Numbered from the stretch's first letter, positions 1 to 11,654 are shown. The stretch is DNA of 64,000 bases from Cliona cf. orientalis (GCA_963930775.1 OZ005703.1:6758001-6822000); one strand, 5' to 3'. Numbers and translations: made by a program. Notes: generated from the sequence alone by a model not told the origin.

Positions 1-1455
1 AATTATTATGCACGAGTACAGGCTGCGGATGCTCGTCAAAAATTAGACAATATTTCGTCAGCAATCCTTGACAATGTTGAAAGTCGCTGCCAGTGTGGGT
101 TTGTCCGAGACAGAATAACAAATCAAACATTTCAATGTACCGACAATGCCCCGGAAGCTGTGGCTTATTTTGCGACTATTTATGGAACTGCCAGCATTAA
201 TAGCTCTACACTCGTCTCATATATTGAACAGTGGGCCTCAACCAATGATGCAATAGTGACCACATTATACGAAGTGCTGAACATTAGTATTGTGGATCCA
301 GGTACAACAGAAGGAGAGTGCTGCAATGAAATGACTGCAGCAACAGAAGTAACCACTCCTGATCCTGAATTATTTCAGAACACAACTCAAATTGAGTGTT
401 GTAATGAAACAACTATGGCAAAACCAACCGCTTCTGAACCATTTCTGAATGCAACTAGTATTCTAGTTGAAGATAACAGTCGTACGCTGTTCATAATCAT
501 AGGAGGTGGCATAGCGGGGGGTGGAGTGGTGAGCATTATCATCGGAATGATTGTGGTAATAGCAGTGATTGTGAAATGCAGACGTAGGAGACGTGGAAAA
601 ATTAAGTAAGTAATTACCGTACACAAAGCAACATTATGGTACTTTTAGTCTATTCAGTGTTTATCATTGTTGCTTTCATGCAGGATACATAAAACTGAGC
701 TTGCCGCTCAAGAAGAAAAGGAGCTAAACAGATATGAGAATCTTTGTGCTTCTCGCGTCCAAGAAGGTGTCTATGTTGAGGAATGTGACTATGGAGAGAT
801 CAAAGGTCAACAAGGGCAGGTATGTGGTGAAGATGACTCTCACCAGCAACATCACTCTACAACCAACTTTAACAAATATGAGAAATCAATGCAAATCACT
901 CAACAGAGCGATGAGCCAGAGTATGTGAATATTATCAAAATGAAGGCTTGTCCTAATGCAAATCAGATACAAGACACTTCTCATCAGCAGTCAATGCTAC
1001 CACATAATAATGAAGTTGTGGTAGATAAATACAAAACCCAACCATCAGCACCACTTGCTGAACCCCAGATGCCTAGAGAATTCGAAGGCACCTGCGATAT
1101 TGATGAAGAAGTGTATGATGATACACAGCCATACCAGCCAAGAGGCAAAGGCCAGCATGATCAGTATCACTCCGAGAAGAAAGCAGCAGTGGTCATGGGT
1201 AGCACGGTGAAAAAAATTGATCATAATGAGCAAGAATTTAATGATTGTGATTACACTGCTATACCGCAGTCAAGTGCTGCTGGATGTACTACCGGATATC
1301 AACCTTTGCTGGGCAGAGATGGCGATTACGAGAATAATCTTGAGGATTACAACAGCATCAATGAATCTCAGCAACTGGACAGGAGTGGAGCTAACGAAGA
1401 GTATGAGTATGTTGTAACCAAACCAAGGTACTGCTACCGTCCTTCAGTGAAGTAA
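1..1455 (+). CDS. Single-pass receptor with tyrosine-rich cytoplasmic tail (3' part)
   Basis: The gene is cut by the left edge: frame 1 is open from base 1. Two exons are visible, 1-605 and 684-1455, joined by a GT-AG intron (gtaagt at 606, cag at 681-683) with matching phase. The visible extracellular part holds a CQCGF motif, N-glycosylation sequons and two ECCNE/CCNET cysteine pairs. A hydrophobic, glycine-rich membrane span at about 490-575 is followed by an arginine-rich stop-transfer stretch. The tail of about 260 residues has no kinase domain but at least fourteen tyrosines. YENL, YVNI and YENN fit the Grb2-type pYxN motif; others are DYGEI, DYTAI, GYQPLL and YEYVV. A role as a phosphorylation-dependent docking receptor, perhaps a substrate of kinases like those at 44-64 kb, is inference. 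The family was not recognised. Confidence 0.75.
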
Positions 1456-1981
1456 GACTGTAGCTAATTGGAATTATTATACTATTAATTTTCTCCTGAA
1501 CAACTGGCTTAGCTATAATACATATTCATCAGTATTATAGCTATTCTAACAATAATTCTAATGACTATAAAGAAAATAATTAGCTATTCCCCAACAATGT
1601 GCATTCATTCATTAATTTTCTTTGGGTGAAATAAAAATTTACTGTGCATGTATTCGCAAGAATATTTGACGGCTTGGAAGGCCTGAGGTTTACATGCTCT
1701 CATCTAATGCCATGCACATTATTATATACATGTAACCCCCACTGCATCCATTCACAATCACATGGCAATGAAGACTAATGATAATTTTTAAATCCTAGAG
1801 TGAGAAAACTCAATTATGCAATTTCGTTTCTTAATGTTTGTTGTAATGTTGATTGCCTAATCCAGTCCTATAGTGTTTCCAAAAGGGAGCCTGCTTTAAT
1901 TTACTCTCTATAGCTAATATTAGTCATTATGGCACACAAGGAAGTTCAAGTCCAAATCAACTTTGAATAGTCCAGTCTTTA
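1456..1981. other. Intergenic spacer between convergent genes
   Basis: This AT-rich spacer separates the 3' ends of the receptor (+) and the metallopeptidase (-). An AATAAA-type signal near 1630 could end the receptor transcript. No coding signal is seen. Confidence 0.5.
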
Positions 1982-3146
1982 TTAACCATCACACCACCCT
2001 ATGTGAGACCTCGTGAAACGACACACTGAAAAAGTATTAGAATCCATGATGCAAGGTACCTTTGTCTCATATGGCGATGGATCAGGACACGAAAAACAGT
2101 TCCAATTTTGTGTTCGGCAAATGCCATTGCCAATCCATGTATCACAATTGCAATTCGTGTATTCATCAGGGGCATAGAAAACATGTCCAGTTTCATGAGC
2201 AAATACCTTATCAATCTGATTAGGTCCCCATCCGTCGTTGCTGTATTGCATATAAGTCGGTCCTCTTCCCAAGTAGGCAAAGGCAAAATGACGTTGCGAA
2301 TATTTCGTAAAGAAAGCAACAAAAGCAGCATCAGCACCACCCACCTTCTTAAAATAGTCAGCCATTTCATCAGCGCCAGTAAGACCAGAACTGTAACCAT
2401 TGAAATTGAGGAATGCATCAGCATATGAGTTGTGGGATCCTGTATCCGGAGCAGTGATTGGTTGATGCATGGTGAAAAGGTTGAATGACAGTTTGTAATA
2501 ATCCTGACCAGCTTCGTCAGTCCAAAACTTAAGTCCAGACGTCACTTCACTAACTATCAAGTCTTTCTCACTTTGAGTTATTTCAAGATCACCAGGACCA
2601 GAAACAATGGATAATGCAACAGCAATCTTTCCTGTCATTGTTTTATCAATAGGATATCTCTCATCTATCATACCTTCGCGAGGAAGGACCATTGGTGCAG
2701 ACTTTTCGTTCCAGCGTTGAACTGGTGGCTGAGGCTGTGTCCTCTTTGCGCGTGCCCTCCAGTATGCCTGCACGTATGTCATTACTTCTGGTGATGCGGA
2801 CTCTGAGATGTGAGCTGTGGCAGATGCAAAGCTGTTTTTTTTCTCAACGAATTCTCTGGGAACTTTTGCAACCAACACCTTGTTTTCAAACATTAGCGTG
2901 ACTCGTCCACCAACCGATTCAATTTCAGCTGTAGCTCTCTCAATATTATCAGTGTGAAGCAGAATCTCCTCCATCGATTGAGAAATATTATTGCTAAAGA
3001 GAAGAAAGAAATGCATTACAGTAATAAGTTATAATGAAGAAGGTGGTACTTTACTTCATATGAGGTGAGCTTCTCCCATCTGCTGGCCATGGTCCAGCTA
3101 GTGATGCAGTAATCATACTGCACACTATCAGAACAGCAAGTTCCAT
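1982..3146 (-). CDS. Secreted zinc metallopeptidase-like protein
   Basis: There are two exons on the minus strand, 3146-3057 and 2993-1982, with a GT-AG intron and compatible phase. The start at 3146 gives a signal peptide (hydrophobic LAVLIVCSMITASLAG, then PWPADG). The C-terminal half carries HETGHVFYAPDEY at about 2175-2215. This fits HExxHxxxxxD, in which His, His and Asp would bind zinc and Glu would be catalytic. It is followed by a cysteine-rich segment (CNCD, NCFSCPD, CIMDSN) and FTRSHIGW at the C-terminus. The N-terminal third looks like a propeptide-type domain. HExxHxxxxxD with an Asp third ligand occurs in several secreted bacterial peptidase groups and in M64-like proteins. The exact family is unassigned, because Tyr stands where metzincins have Gly. 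Role and substrate are unknown. Compact structure and secretion are the secure points. Confidence 0.75.
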
Positions 3147-4297
3147 CTGAAGCTTGAAATCAACAATCGAATTTGATGAGTATAAATGTGAGCCGAATGT
3201 TGTCGGTGACCAACTCATTTGAACATTGCTTAAATAGGCTGCTCTGCTAAAGTGAGGGGACTCAGGCTTCAAAAACAAGAGCCAACTTGATACCCGGCCA
3301 TCTAGAGGGGTCTGGCGGCATACTCCCTGGAAAAGTTTTGACTTACAGAGAGTACTCTTCCGACAGTATCATTGAAGTTTCCTTTATAGTATAAGGCACT
3401 ATACACATTCAAAATAGAGGGCTCAGCCCCTCTTCTTTCCAAGTGGGGGGAGGGGGGGTGGGGGGTTCAAGCTCTGGTCCCTCTGCCCCTCTATTTCTCC
3501 CGGCCTATGCAATGTTAGGTAGTGTATGCCAGCAGGTGGTTGATTCCACTTTATGTCACATGCCAGTGTATGCCAGTGTCAACCAAACATTCCAGGTATT
3601 CCAATGTATGTTGCATGCCCGATAATCTATGTATTATCACTTTGCCAGTGTATTCCAGTAGATATCAGGAGTGCGTTGTAGTAAATGTGCTCTTGATTCC
3701 AATGTATGTCACATGCCAGTGTAAGCCAGTGTACCAAGAGTTCCAGTGTATGTTGTCAGGTATTCCTCATAATGTACAGATCTTGATTCCAATGTATGGC
3801 ATGTACAGGTCACGGTAGCTATACCAAACATAATTTTTCAGTGTCACTCCCGACGACTGTGAATGCACTAGCTACTGGCTGACATTACTGACTCTAGTAA
3901 TGTCAGGTACATCATAGATACCGGAGGTATTTAATAGAGCTCCGAATATCTATGGTCACAAACATGCCGACTAGTGTAGCTAACCATGCCAAGTATTATA
4001 ACGTAGGTCATCATGGACTCACTTCACTGATTCAGCTTAACACCATGTAGCTAGCTATCAGGCCACTGCACTGATACACTGATGTTATTCTGAAGTGGCC
4101 AACCGTGATTGTTTATTTAATATGTGGATTCAATAAGGGGATGGGCACAAGCCTAGAAGAAAAGCAGTTTGCATTGCAGCAAAACTATGAGTCATCTTTG
4201 CTGTCTTATGAACTTTATGGTAAGGGTCGTCAATATCTGTGACGATCCCTTACCTTCCGATGTGACGACCGTTTACCAATTCACACGTGGTCATAGG
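3147..4297. other. Divergent intergenic region with degenerate repeats
   Basis: This spacer holds the upstream regions of the metallopeptidase (-) and RCL1 (+). A G-rich run lies at about 3443-3470 and a degenerate repeat field at 3500-3810. No gene is supported here. Confidence 0.5.
3505..3815 (+). repeat. Degenerate tandem repeat, CCAGTGTATG / ATTCCAATGTATG units
   Basis: The words CCAGTGTATGCCAGTGT and GATTCCAATGTATGTC recur many times. GATTCCactttATGTCACATGCCAGTGTA near 3542 is echoed near 3695 and in part near 3785, giving a higher-order period of about 150 bp on top of a short unit of about 11-13 bp. The copies are strongly diverged. Confidence 0.6.
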
Positions 4298-6444
4298 ATG
4301 GACAAATCCTTGTTGACCTTCGAGGGCTGTAACTTTTTCAGGCAGCGACTGGTGCTGTCCACTCTCAGCTGCAGACCAGTAAGGATAATAAAAATAAGAG
4401 AAGATGACGAAGATCCCGGAATAAAAGGTAAGATCGAGCTATTCAGTGATCTATTTAAGAAATTGTGTCCTAAATTGTATACTGTGCCTGTATTTTATTG
4501 CAATCGCAAGTCTTAGACTTAAAATGACGGTTTTTCGTGTATAGAATTTGAGGCTGGATTCATTCGTTTATTGGATAAGCTCACAAATGGCACAAGAATT
4601 GAAGTGAATGAAACTGGTACGTATTAAATAATTGTTTGTATACCTCAGCTAGATCTAGCTGTCGGTGGTAATAGTTTGACAAGTGTAACTACAACTGATC
4701 TGCATTCTTGTACACTTTAAGGCACTAGTTTGTTCTACCACCCCGGTCTGCTGGTTGGTGGCACCCTGGAGCATGAGTGTAGTCGCCAGCGTTCCATTGG
4801 CTATTTCCTAGAGCCGCTGATGATGCTGGCACCATTTGTCAAGAAGCCCATTCACATTACGCTGCGGGGGCTCACCAATGGCCCTCTGGATCCCTCTGTA
4901 AGAACACTAGTTGCATAATAATTATACATAATACTATATGACTACATGAATGCTTTCACTAGCATCAAGTTGCTATGCAAGACTGGTGCCAGTTGAAATA
5001 GAATTCTCTGTAGATCATCTATTGCGATGTATATAATATTTTTGCTGCTGTTTTGTTTTTATTGTTGGACATTCACTAGGTTGACTACTACAGAATGTGC
5101 GTCCTTCCAATGTTAAAGAAGATACTGCCTGACAATGGCCTAGATGTGAAGGTATGCCTCTTCCCCACTAGTGCTAAATTTAGCTTGTGATTGAATCATA
5201 TGCCATTGGACGTCATGCAGTTGTGTCGTCGAGGGGTGTGGCCAGAGGGAGCAGGGGAGGTCTTTTTCTCGTGCCCTGTGGTGAAGACAATGAGACCACT
5301 TCAACTGATAGAGGAGGGGAAAGTCAGAAGAGTGAGAGGAATGGCGTATCCTTAGAAATAATATAGCATCTCATTGCTAGCTCTGTCATGCAGTTCTTGA
5401 TGCATAATGATTTTTCAATGAATAATTAAGTTAACTTAATCAACAGATGGTGTGTTTACTGTTTATGGAACCAAACTAAATGGAAGCAACTGCTGCTGTA
5501 GGCATTTCAGCAGTGTTTATTGCTTATTATAATTATATTATTATTATGTTTCTCTGATGTTTGGTTTAGTATTTATTGCAGCTCTGAGAAAAAGCAGATG
5601 ACCATTTTTGGACATTTTCTTGCTCTTCCTTAACCATTACCCCATAGCTACTGTGTGCGTGTGAGCCCTGCCATGGCTAACAGAATGGTGGACTCCGCTA
5701 GATCAGTGCTCAACAACTATCTTCCCGATGTCTACATCTATACCGATACAGTCAAAGGAACTGAGGCTGGCAAGTATGTGCAGAATCAATCTTTTCTTTT
5801 CTCCTTAAATTATTACATTTTTGTTGTGAAGGTCTCCTGGTTATGGGATGACACTGGTGTCCGAAAGTACATCTGGGGTCATGCACTCAGCAGAAAGCTC
5901 CACCCAAGCCACACCCACTCAGCCACCAGGTCATGGGGAAAGAGAAGATGGAGATAAAAAGTCAGCTCCTATTCTCCCTGAAGACATTGGAAAACAGACG
6001 GCCATGTACTTACTAGAAGAGATAGTTAAGGTACAAAATTAAATGAAAAATGTCAATTTTTGTGTATAATTTTTATGCTATGTCCAGGGTGGTTGTGCTG
6101 ATAGTGGTTGTCAAATCATTCCCCTCCTTTTTATGGCACTTGGACAAAAGGATATCTCTAAGATTCAGCTAGGAGAGCTGTCAACCTACACGTAAGTTAC
6201 CTTAATTAAAAATTTAATTGTGCGTCTGATTATTACTGTGACTATTCATTTTGCTGTGAATAGAATGCAGTTCCTTCGGCAAATGAGAGACTTCTTTCAG
6301 TTGACTTACAAGATAGAGAGTAAAGAGCAAGATTTGCAAGAATCGGACGATGATAGTGGACAAGAACTGAGTTTAAAGAGACAGATTGTGACATTATCTT
6401 GTGTGGGTGTTGGATATTCTAATTTTAGTAAAGGCATCATGTAA
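4298..6444 (+). CDS. RCL1: RNA 3'-terminal phosphate cyclase-like protein (RCL1)
   Basis: Nine exons join in phase: 4298-4427, 4545-4616, 4722-4897, 5080-5151, 5221-5345, 5648-5773, 5832-6030, 6088-6191 and 6264-6444. The ATG at 4298 gives MDKSLLTFEGCNFFRQRLVL, the expected start of the family. Further signatures are GTSLFYHPGLLVGG, LRGLTN, GAGEVFFSCPV, YCVRVSPAMANRMVDSAR, LPEDIGKQTA and the C-terminal GVGYSNFSKGIM. RCL1 is the cyclase-fold protein of the nucleolar U3 snoRNP/SSU processome that works with BMS1 in pre-18S rRNA cleavage; it lacks cyclase activity. Length is normal. The only variable part is a polar insertion (QATPTQPPGHGERED) before the LPEDIG motif, where orthologues also differ. 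Confidence 0.95.
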
Positions 6445-6516
6445 TGATGACATAATTTCTTCTCACTGTACTACATCATGTAATGATGACATAATTTCTT
6501 CTCACTGTACTACATC
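6436..6516 (+). repeat. Two-copy tandem duplication, period 39 bp
   Basis: A unit beginning GTAATGATGACATAATTTCT at 6441 is repeated essentially exactly from 6480. The first copy covers the RCL1 stop codon and the second lies in the 3' UTR. Confidence 0.85.
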
Positions 6517-7333
6517 AACAGCTAGCAATTATTGACACGTACAATGTCATAATAGTTATCTGACAGTAGTTGGGGTGCATGGTCGAATGCACGTACCCCC
6601 AGACAACTATTTTGTTAATACGATCTCTGTTTATCATTGGCCTACTTTATGATGACCCAACCCCTTCCCATAGCCAGCAAATTGCCTATAAAACCTTTGG
6701 TTGCTGGGCAACTACCAACAAACAGCCATGTAGTTCTGACCGTAATGTAATGTTGGTCGATGAGCAACACAATCATCCCCCTTAATAATTATGATTGTTA
6801 ATAATAATTATGTCCTTAGTAGTTTTTTGCGGTTATTAGTGTAACCTATAGTAATCACACATCATTAGTTGACTACCATTCAAGATTGTTTGTATGACAA
6901 AATATTCTGGGGCACTTTACCAACTAATCCAAGAGAGAATGTACAGCAAAATGAGGTACCAAAGGTACCAGTTTACGCAGAAGTCCAGTTACAGGATGCA
7001 AACGAATCGGATCAGTATGAAAAGTTGACTTTTCAAGATGCCCTGCATACGAAGAATCATCTACCAACTGAACATTTTTAGTAGTATACCATACATGTAC
7101 ATGTCATGATAATGGTAGACAATAGATCTAGAGTCATACACCTAATAGTATGGAGTTTACACACCATCAACTGAAAATTTATAGCAGTTTCTATTAACTT
7201 ATTATTAGTATGAATTAAAGTCAATGACAACATTTTTACTACTCTATATGCAACAATCAAACAAGTCAGCCATGAAGTTTTTTTTTGTTAGTAACTGTTA
7301 ATAGTAATGTGACTGTTGAATAATATCTCTTAT
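6445..7333. other. Spacer between RCL1 and the secreted-protein array
   Basis: The spacer is AT-rich. It starts with the 39-bp duplication and contains one short open segment with paired tyrosine motifs, listed separately. No other gene is seen. Confidence 0.4.
6869..7081 (+). CDS. Possible terminal exon with ITAM-like tyrosine pair
   Basis: The segment encodes about 70 residues and has no ATG start. A possible acceptor (catcattag) precedes it near 6868. It reads VPVYAEVQLQDANESDQYEK, giving YAEV and YEKL spaced by ten residues, which resembles an immunoreceptor tyrosine activation motif. It could be the last exon of a receptor whose other exons are not visible, or a stranded fragment like the tail of the gene at 1-1455. 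Splicing to any upstream exon is not shown. Confidence 0.3.
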   Translation: MTTIQDCLYDKIFWGTLPTNPRENVQQNEVPKVPVYAEVQLQDANESDQYEKLTFQDALHTKNHLPTEHF

Positions 7334-7957
7334 TCACTGCAGACAGAGGAGCGTTTTGGCTGTATCACCAACAAACCCCAAAGCTCCATCCAGTGCATCG
7401 CTGATTGCATCAAATAACTCTGCTTTAGCAACGACATTGTTCTCCACGTTAAGCTTCTTGGCTTCGCTCAATTTTCCCTGTGCCAAAACCACATCACCCA
7501 TGACCTTAACTAGGGCCATAAGCTTAGCAGCTCTTTCTTCTTCATTGCCAACAGAGTATCCCTGAACCCATGAGTCGTCAGCTGCAGAGTTACGATTACA
7601 TAGGAGACTTCTACCCACAGAGGCACCCAAATTGAGCAGTGGCTCGGCCAGCTGAGGAGCAAGGTTAAGTGCAGCAGGAGCAAGGTTAAGTGCAGCTGGA
7701 GCGAGTAAAGCAGGAAGGACCTGATTTATAGCAGTCTTGTCTTTCTGTGGTTCTCCTTCTCCTCCTCCTCCAAGTAGGCGAGGATGACTTCGTGCCCTAG
7801 GGCGAAGAGGAAACCCTAACCTGAGTTCTGGCATTCTGCGACTCCCAGATTTGGGTACGGTCGTTGGCCCCCAGGGCCAGGGTGCAGCTGATGCCAGCTC
7901 CTGGACTGTCAGACCAAAAACGAGGAGGCAGGTGATGAATACCTTCATCGCTAGCAC
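7334..7957 (-). CDS. Small secreted helical protein, array member 1
   Basis: This single-exon frame has 207 codons. The start is either Met at 7957 or the in-frame Met at 7948, which begins MKVFITCLLVFGLTVQ, a signal peptide ending near ASA/APWPWG. The mature protein has a variable basic N-terminal part, an internal duplication APAALNLAPAALNLAP, a first cysteine (SLLCNRN), the family core NEEERAAKLMALVKVMGDVV, AELFD, and the C-terminal AKTLLCLQ. Two conserved cysteines suggest one disulfide; predicted helices are amphipathic. It is the longest and most divergent member. A TATA-like CTATAAAAACG (minus strand) lies near 8125. The family was not recognised and the function is unknown. Confidence 0.75.
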   Translation of the reverse strand: MLAMKVFITCLLVFGLTVQELASAAPWPWGPTTVPKSGSRRMPELRLGFPLRPRARSHPRLLGGGGEGEPQKDKTAINQVLPALLAPAALNLAPAALNLAPQLAEPLLNLGASVGRSLLCNRNSAADDSWVQGYSVGNEEERAAKLMALVKVMGDVVLAQGKLSEAKKLNVENNVVAKAELFDAISDALDGALGFVGDTAKTLLCLQ

Positions 7958-9468
7958 TGTTTTGCAGCTATGAAATCAGATGAAATATGGATTTCGACTG
8001 CAGTAGTTGCTAATCAGTATCAAGTCTTTGAAGATCCCGAGCGTTTTTAGCAATATTGCAGCTACGAGATGAATCTGACGAAAATAACGTATTTTCAATG
8101 GTGAATATCAAGTGTCGGATGAGCGTTTTTATAGACGAGACCAACAGCTTGTTTATTAAACCCTTGGCAACTCTGATGGCGATTGGATGAAATTGCAATC
8201 GTCATGATCTTCCAAATCATTAACTTAGATTGATATAATCTCGTATCGTTTTGATAAATTCTACCTAGTTAATCAGCTTAAATTAATTGCTAGCTATACA
8301 TTGGTTGACGGTGTGACCATGATATGTTGAAAGAACTCCACCGATAATAATAAGCTCGGTGTACAATAATTATTGGGCCTTGCATGCATTATGCTGCTTC
8401 AAAGTTTAATTTTTGTGAGGTCTTCATGACCAGATGCAAGAATGCAATGTACGGAGTCTATCCTTGCATTGCTAATAGGCTATAAATATCAATGCAAAGG
8501 CGATGTAGTACGTATACAAAGCCCTTGCAATTCAGTGGTGTATCTAGGCAATTGTTTGACTGGGTGCGAGTTATCGAAAGTAACCGCACAGGTGGATGCA
8601 TACTATAGCGGACATGACATTGTAGTGTAATTTCCTAGCTAGGTATACTAGTCCTTTGTAGACAGTGTATACATATATGTATATGTAGTGATGTATACGT
8701 GATATGTTACATCACTGGCTGTGATAGTGTAGTGACATATGCATACTGTGACAGGCTCAACAAAACTACACAATATCATGCATAGGATGGGTGCACAGGT
8801 GCACGGATTGGGTGCAAATGAACCCACATGGACCCCCCTGGCAACACCATGCACTGCCTTGCATCATAAAAATTATTATTGAGAACCAGGCCTTAACTGC
8901 TCACATGATGCATTGCTGCTCAGGGATTACTTTGGAAATAATAAACCTTGATCCCTTACAAGGATATGTTGTGAAAAAACTATCTATCACAATCACAAGT
9001 AATTAGTTTGGGAATATTTTAGATTAGCTATACTGGTATACACTTGAGGCTGGCACTGCTATAAAATTTTCAGCTTCATTTCAGACTCACCCAGATCTAA
9101 CCATGCACCTGAGCTAGGGTATAAACTTAGATATTATGTATAGTGTGTTGTTTGGGTGTTCAATAGCTCAACATTGTTGCTAGGTACTATTGCATGTGAT
9201 GTAATTAGGACTCAGATATCGGGAAGGGAATGACATTTCACTCATTAAACATGTGCACTGCCGTTAAGGATAATCCCATGGAAGAGTCTGTACTAAACAA
9301 TCCTGAATCATTAATTCTTGACATTGTAAGAAAAGAAAACTGCATGCATGATAATTATTGTATACTAGCTAGTCACACATAGAGCATTAAAATTAATATA
9401 TGTGTATAGCTGAAGTTAGTAAACTATTGTCCAGGTGTGCACAATGAGTGAGTTTAGAGGTCATGCTG
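7958..9468. other. Intergenic spacer in the secreted-protein array
   Basis: This AT-rich spacer contains the putative TATA box of array member 1 near 8125 and (TACATA)-rich simple sequence near 8665-8700. No supported gene or recognisable family remnant was found. Confidence 0.4.
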
Positions 9469-9900
9469 TCAGTTGCAGAGATATTCCTTCGCCCAATCAA
9501 AGAGCTCCGCTTCAGCAACACGGTTGTTGCCTTGCTCGTTAAGCTGCTTAAACTTATCCATCTATTTTGCCGTATCCAAATCACCCATGATCTTAACCAA
9601 AGCCATGATTTTTGCATCTCTCTCTTCATTGCCAGTAGATCTATACTCCTGAAGCTGAGTAAGCTCGTCACAAAGTATATATTCTGCAATTCCCTTAGCT
9701 CCTTCGGCAATATAGGGTAGGAGTTCCAATGCAGTACCAATAGCTGCAGAAATAACCTGACTTTCAGCCTCATTTTCAAGAGCATTCTCTTTTCCTTGAG
9801 TGCCAATGTTATAATCAGGGGGGTGCAGATATCGTGGAGCAGCAGAGGCTATTCCTAGAGCGAAAAGTAGGAGAAAGCCAATCAATATCAGATTCTTCAT
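9469..9900 (-). pseudogene. Secreted-protein array member 2, interrupted by an in-frame TAG
   Basis: The frame opens at 9900 with a good signal peptide (LILIGFLLLFALGIASAAP) and continues through an acidic region, the first cysteine (YILCDEL) and the core NEERDAKIMALVKIMGD. It then meets TAG at 9562-9564, just where the paralogues read TAEEKLDE. The same frame reads on after the stop as family sequence (MDKFKQL, then VAEAELFDWAKEYLCN) to TGA at 9469-9471. It also lacks about 20 residues of the usual C-terminal helix. It is either a decaying copy or a gene making a protein cut before the second cysteine. Confidence 0.7.
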
Positions 9901-11137
9901 CGTTGGCTGCTACTATATTATAGTCCTTGAAGCTTTAAGAATCTTCTTGAATATTTAAAATTGGACTATCATCTGGTTGCAATGCCATAATATTCATCAC
10001 AGCTTTTATGCTAGAAAGAGCTAGCCATTTGTGAAAAACAGCATGATTTTCAATGGTATAGTATTTGCAATATGGGAATATGTTAATTCATGCTCATAAT
10101 CCCAAACCACGCTCATGTTAATACCTTATGGTAAAAATTGTCAGACATTACAATAGGAATTTTTATAAATAGTTACCATTAGCTACTCGTAAATACTGGA
10201 GTTTAAATCCTTTATCTGTCACTTTCAATAATCCAGCACATGTTAGCAACAGTATTGAGTCATGTGAGTGTCAAAACATGATAAGAAGACTATTATAAAA
10301 GCAGTTTCAATAATCACAAACACATTGGGAAAGATTATAGTTTGTAACTTGAGGCCAACAGATATCTCCCATATCTCCCAGGGTAGAGATTGTTGTACAA
10401 ATGCAGGGAAATAATAGAAAACTGTCGACCGATAAAAATTTAATCATAGTACTGTGGGTCAGAAGCGCCGTATCCGGATCCATTATTCTTTTCTTTTTAC
10501 CAACTTCCAGTTTGGATATAATTTCTTATTTTCTAATTTCTGACTCCATTTCTCTTTATATACAAACCGGGGTTTTCTACTTTCCAACATGTCACATTTC
10601 TTATCACCAATTCCGACTTTCTTATTACAGTAGAGTTAGTACCGTAAATCGCAAATATTAAAATTTTTTGTGTCTGAAGTTGTTCATACATTAATTTTCA
10701 GACAAACGACCCTATATAATTAATATTGCATATGAATTTTCATGCATTTAATTCTCACACAAGCCAGGCTGTCCGAGAATATTTTAACAACGAAATATTT
10801 GCGATTTACGGTAGCTACCCTGATAGGATAGGCTAGATAAACAATAAAACTACACATACATACATGCAAAGTATGGATTCACTGGTGGATGCATGGACTA
10901 GGTATATAACTCTTCCAGACATGATCGCTATTATAGAAATTGAAGTTAGTACACACTAAGTCTTGTATATACTATTATCATATCACTGCAGCACCTTTCA
11001 TTGACGGCAAAAATTTTTTTTTAATCAGGAACACATTATCAAAATAACACAACAGTAGCTACCCTCTAATTAATTTCTAGGTAATAATTGTTTGAGTCAG
11101 CGAGTTAATTTACTGCTTGCGTTACGCAATAATTGTA
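9901..11137. other. Spacer with duplicated flank and one fold-back element
   Basis: Bases about 10325-10470 are nearly identical to 12149-12290 (part of a segmental duplication). A fold-back element lies at 10640-10813. The rest is AT-rich without coding signal. Confidence 0.5.
10640..10813. mobile_element. MITE-like element with TACCGTAAATCGCAAATA termini
   Basis: The left end TACCGTAAATCGCAAATA (from 10640) is the exact inverse of the right end TATTTGCGATTTACGGTA (to 10813). The 174-bp interior is non-coding. It sits in the first copy of the segmental duplication and is absent from the equivalent place in the second copy, so it behaves as an insertion. Confidence 0.75.
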
Positions 11138-11654
11138 TTACTGCTTGCAGAGAAGTGTTTTGGTGGTACCTCCAATTTTGTGAATGGCGCTCTTCATTAT
11201 CCTCTTGAGCGCGCTGATCCACTGCCCGCTAAAACGCTCTGCTTCGGCAACGAGATTATTCTTCATGTTCAGCTGCATAACTTCATCCAACTTTTCTTCT
11301 GCGGTAAGCAAATCATTCATGACCGTCACAAGGGCCATAACTTGAGCATCCTGCTCTTCAACGTTGGCAAATTCCTGAAGTTGAGGATCTGTATTCGTGT
11401 TGTTGCAAATTGCTAACCTCAGTATGTCGAGTGCATGATAGAGCTACCACTTTCGGTGCTGCTTTGACCAGCGATGGCACAAGAGCAGCGGGGAATACTT
11501 CACTCGTAGCTGTCTCCTCACGCTGCAGCTCCTTTCCCGTAGTGCTGGATCCGAATCCAGGTGGTATAAAATATCCTCCTCTGATTGGCCACTATGGAAT
11601 AGCTGTAGCTAGACCAAGGGTCAAAAGGACAAAGCTGATAATCAGGACCTTCAT
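11138..11654 (-). pseudogene. Secreted-protein array member 3, frameshifted copy of member 4
   Basis: The sequence is close to the intact gene at 12541-13053 over its whole length. It starts at 11654 with the same signal peptide region and ends with KTLLCKQ at 11138. Near 11427-11443 it carries 4 extra bases relative to member 4 (GAGTGCATGATAGAGCT against GAGCGCTAGAGCT, plus strand). This breaks the frame before the first conserved cysteine; the downstream core (MALVTVMNDLLTAEEKLDEV) remains open in another frame. Unless an unseen intron removes the insertion, this is a recent pseudogene. The upstream TATATAAGG-like sequence near 11800 is retained. Confidence 0.75.

Noticed and set aside
3443..3818. 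Reading frames across the CCAGTGTATG repeats
   Set aside because: They follow the repeat period and have no protein features.
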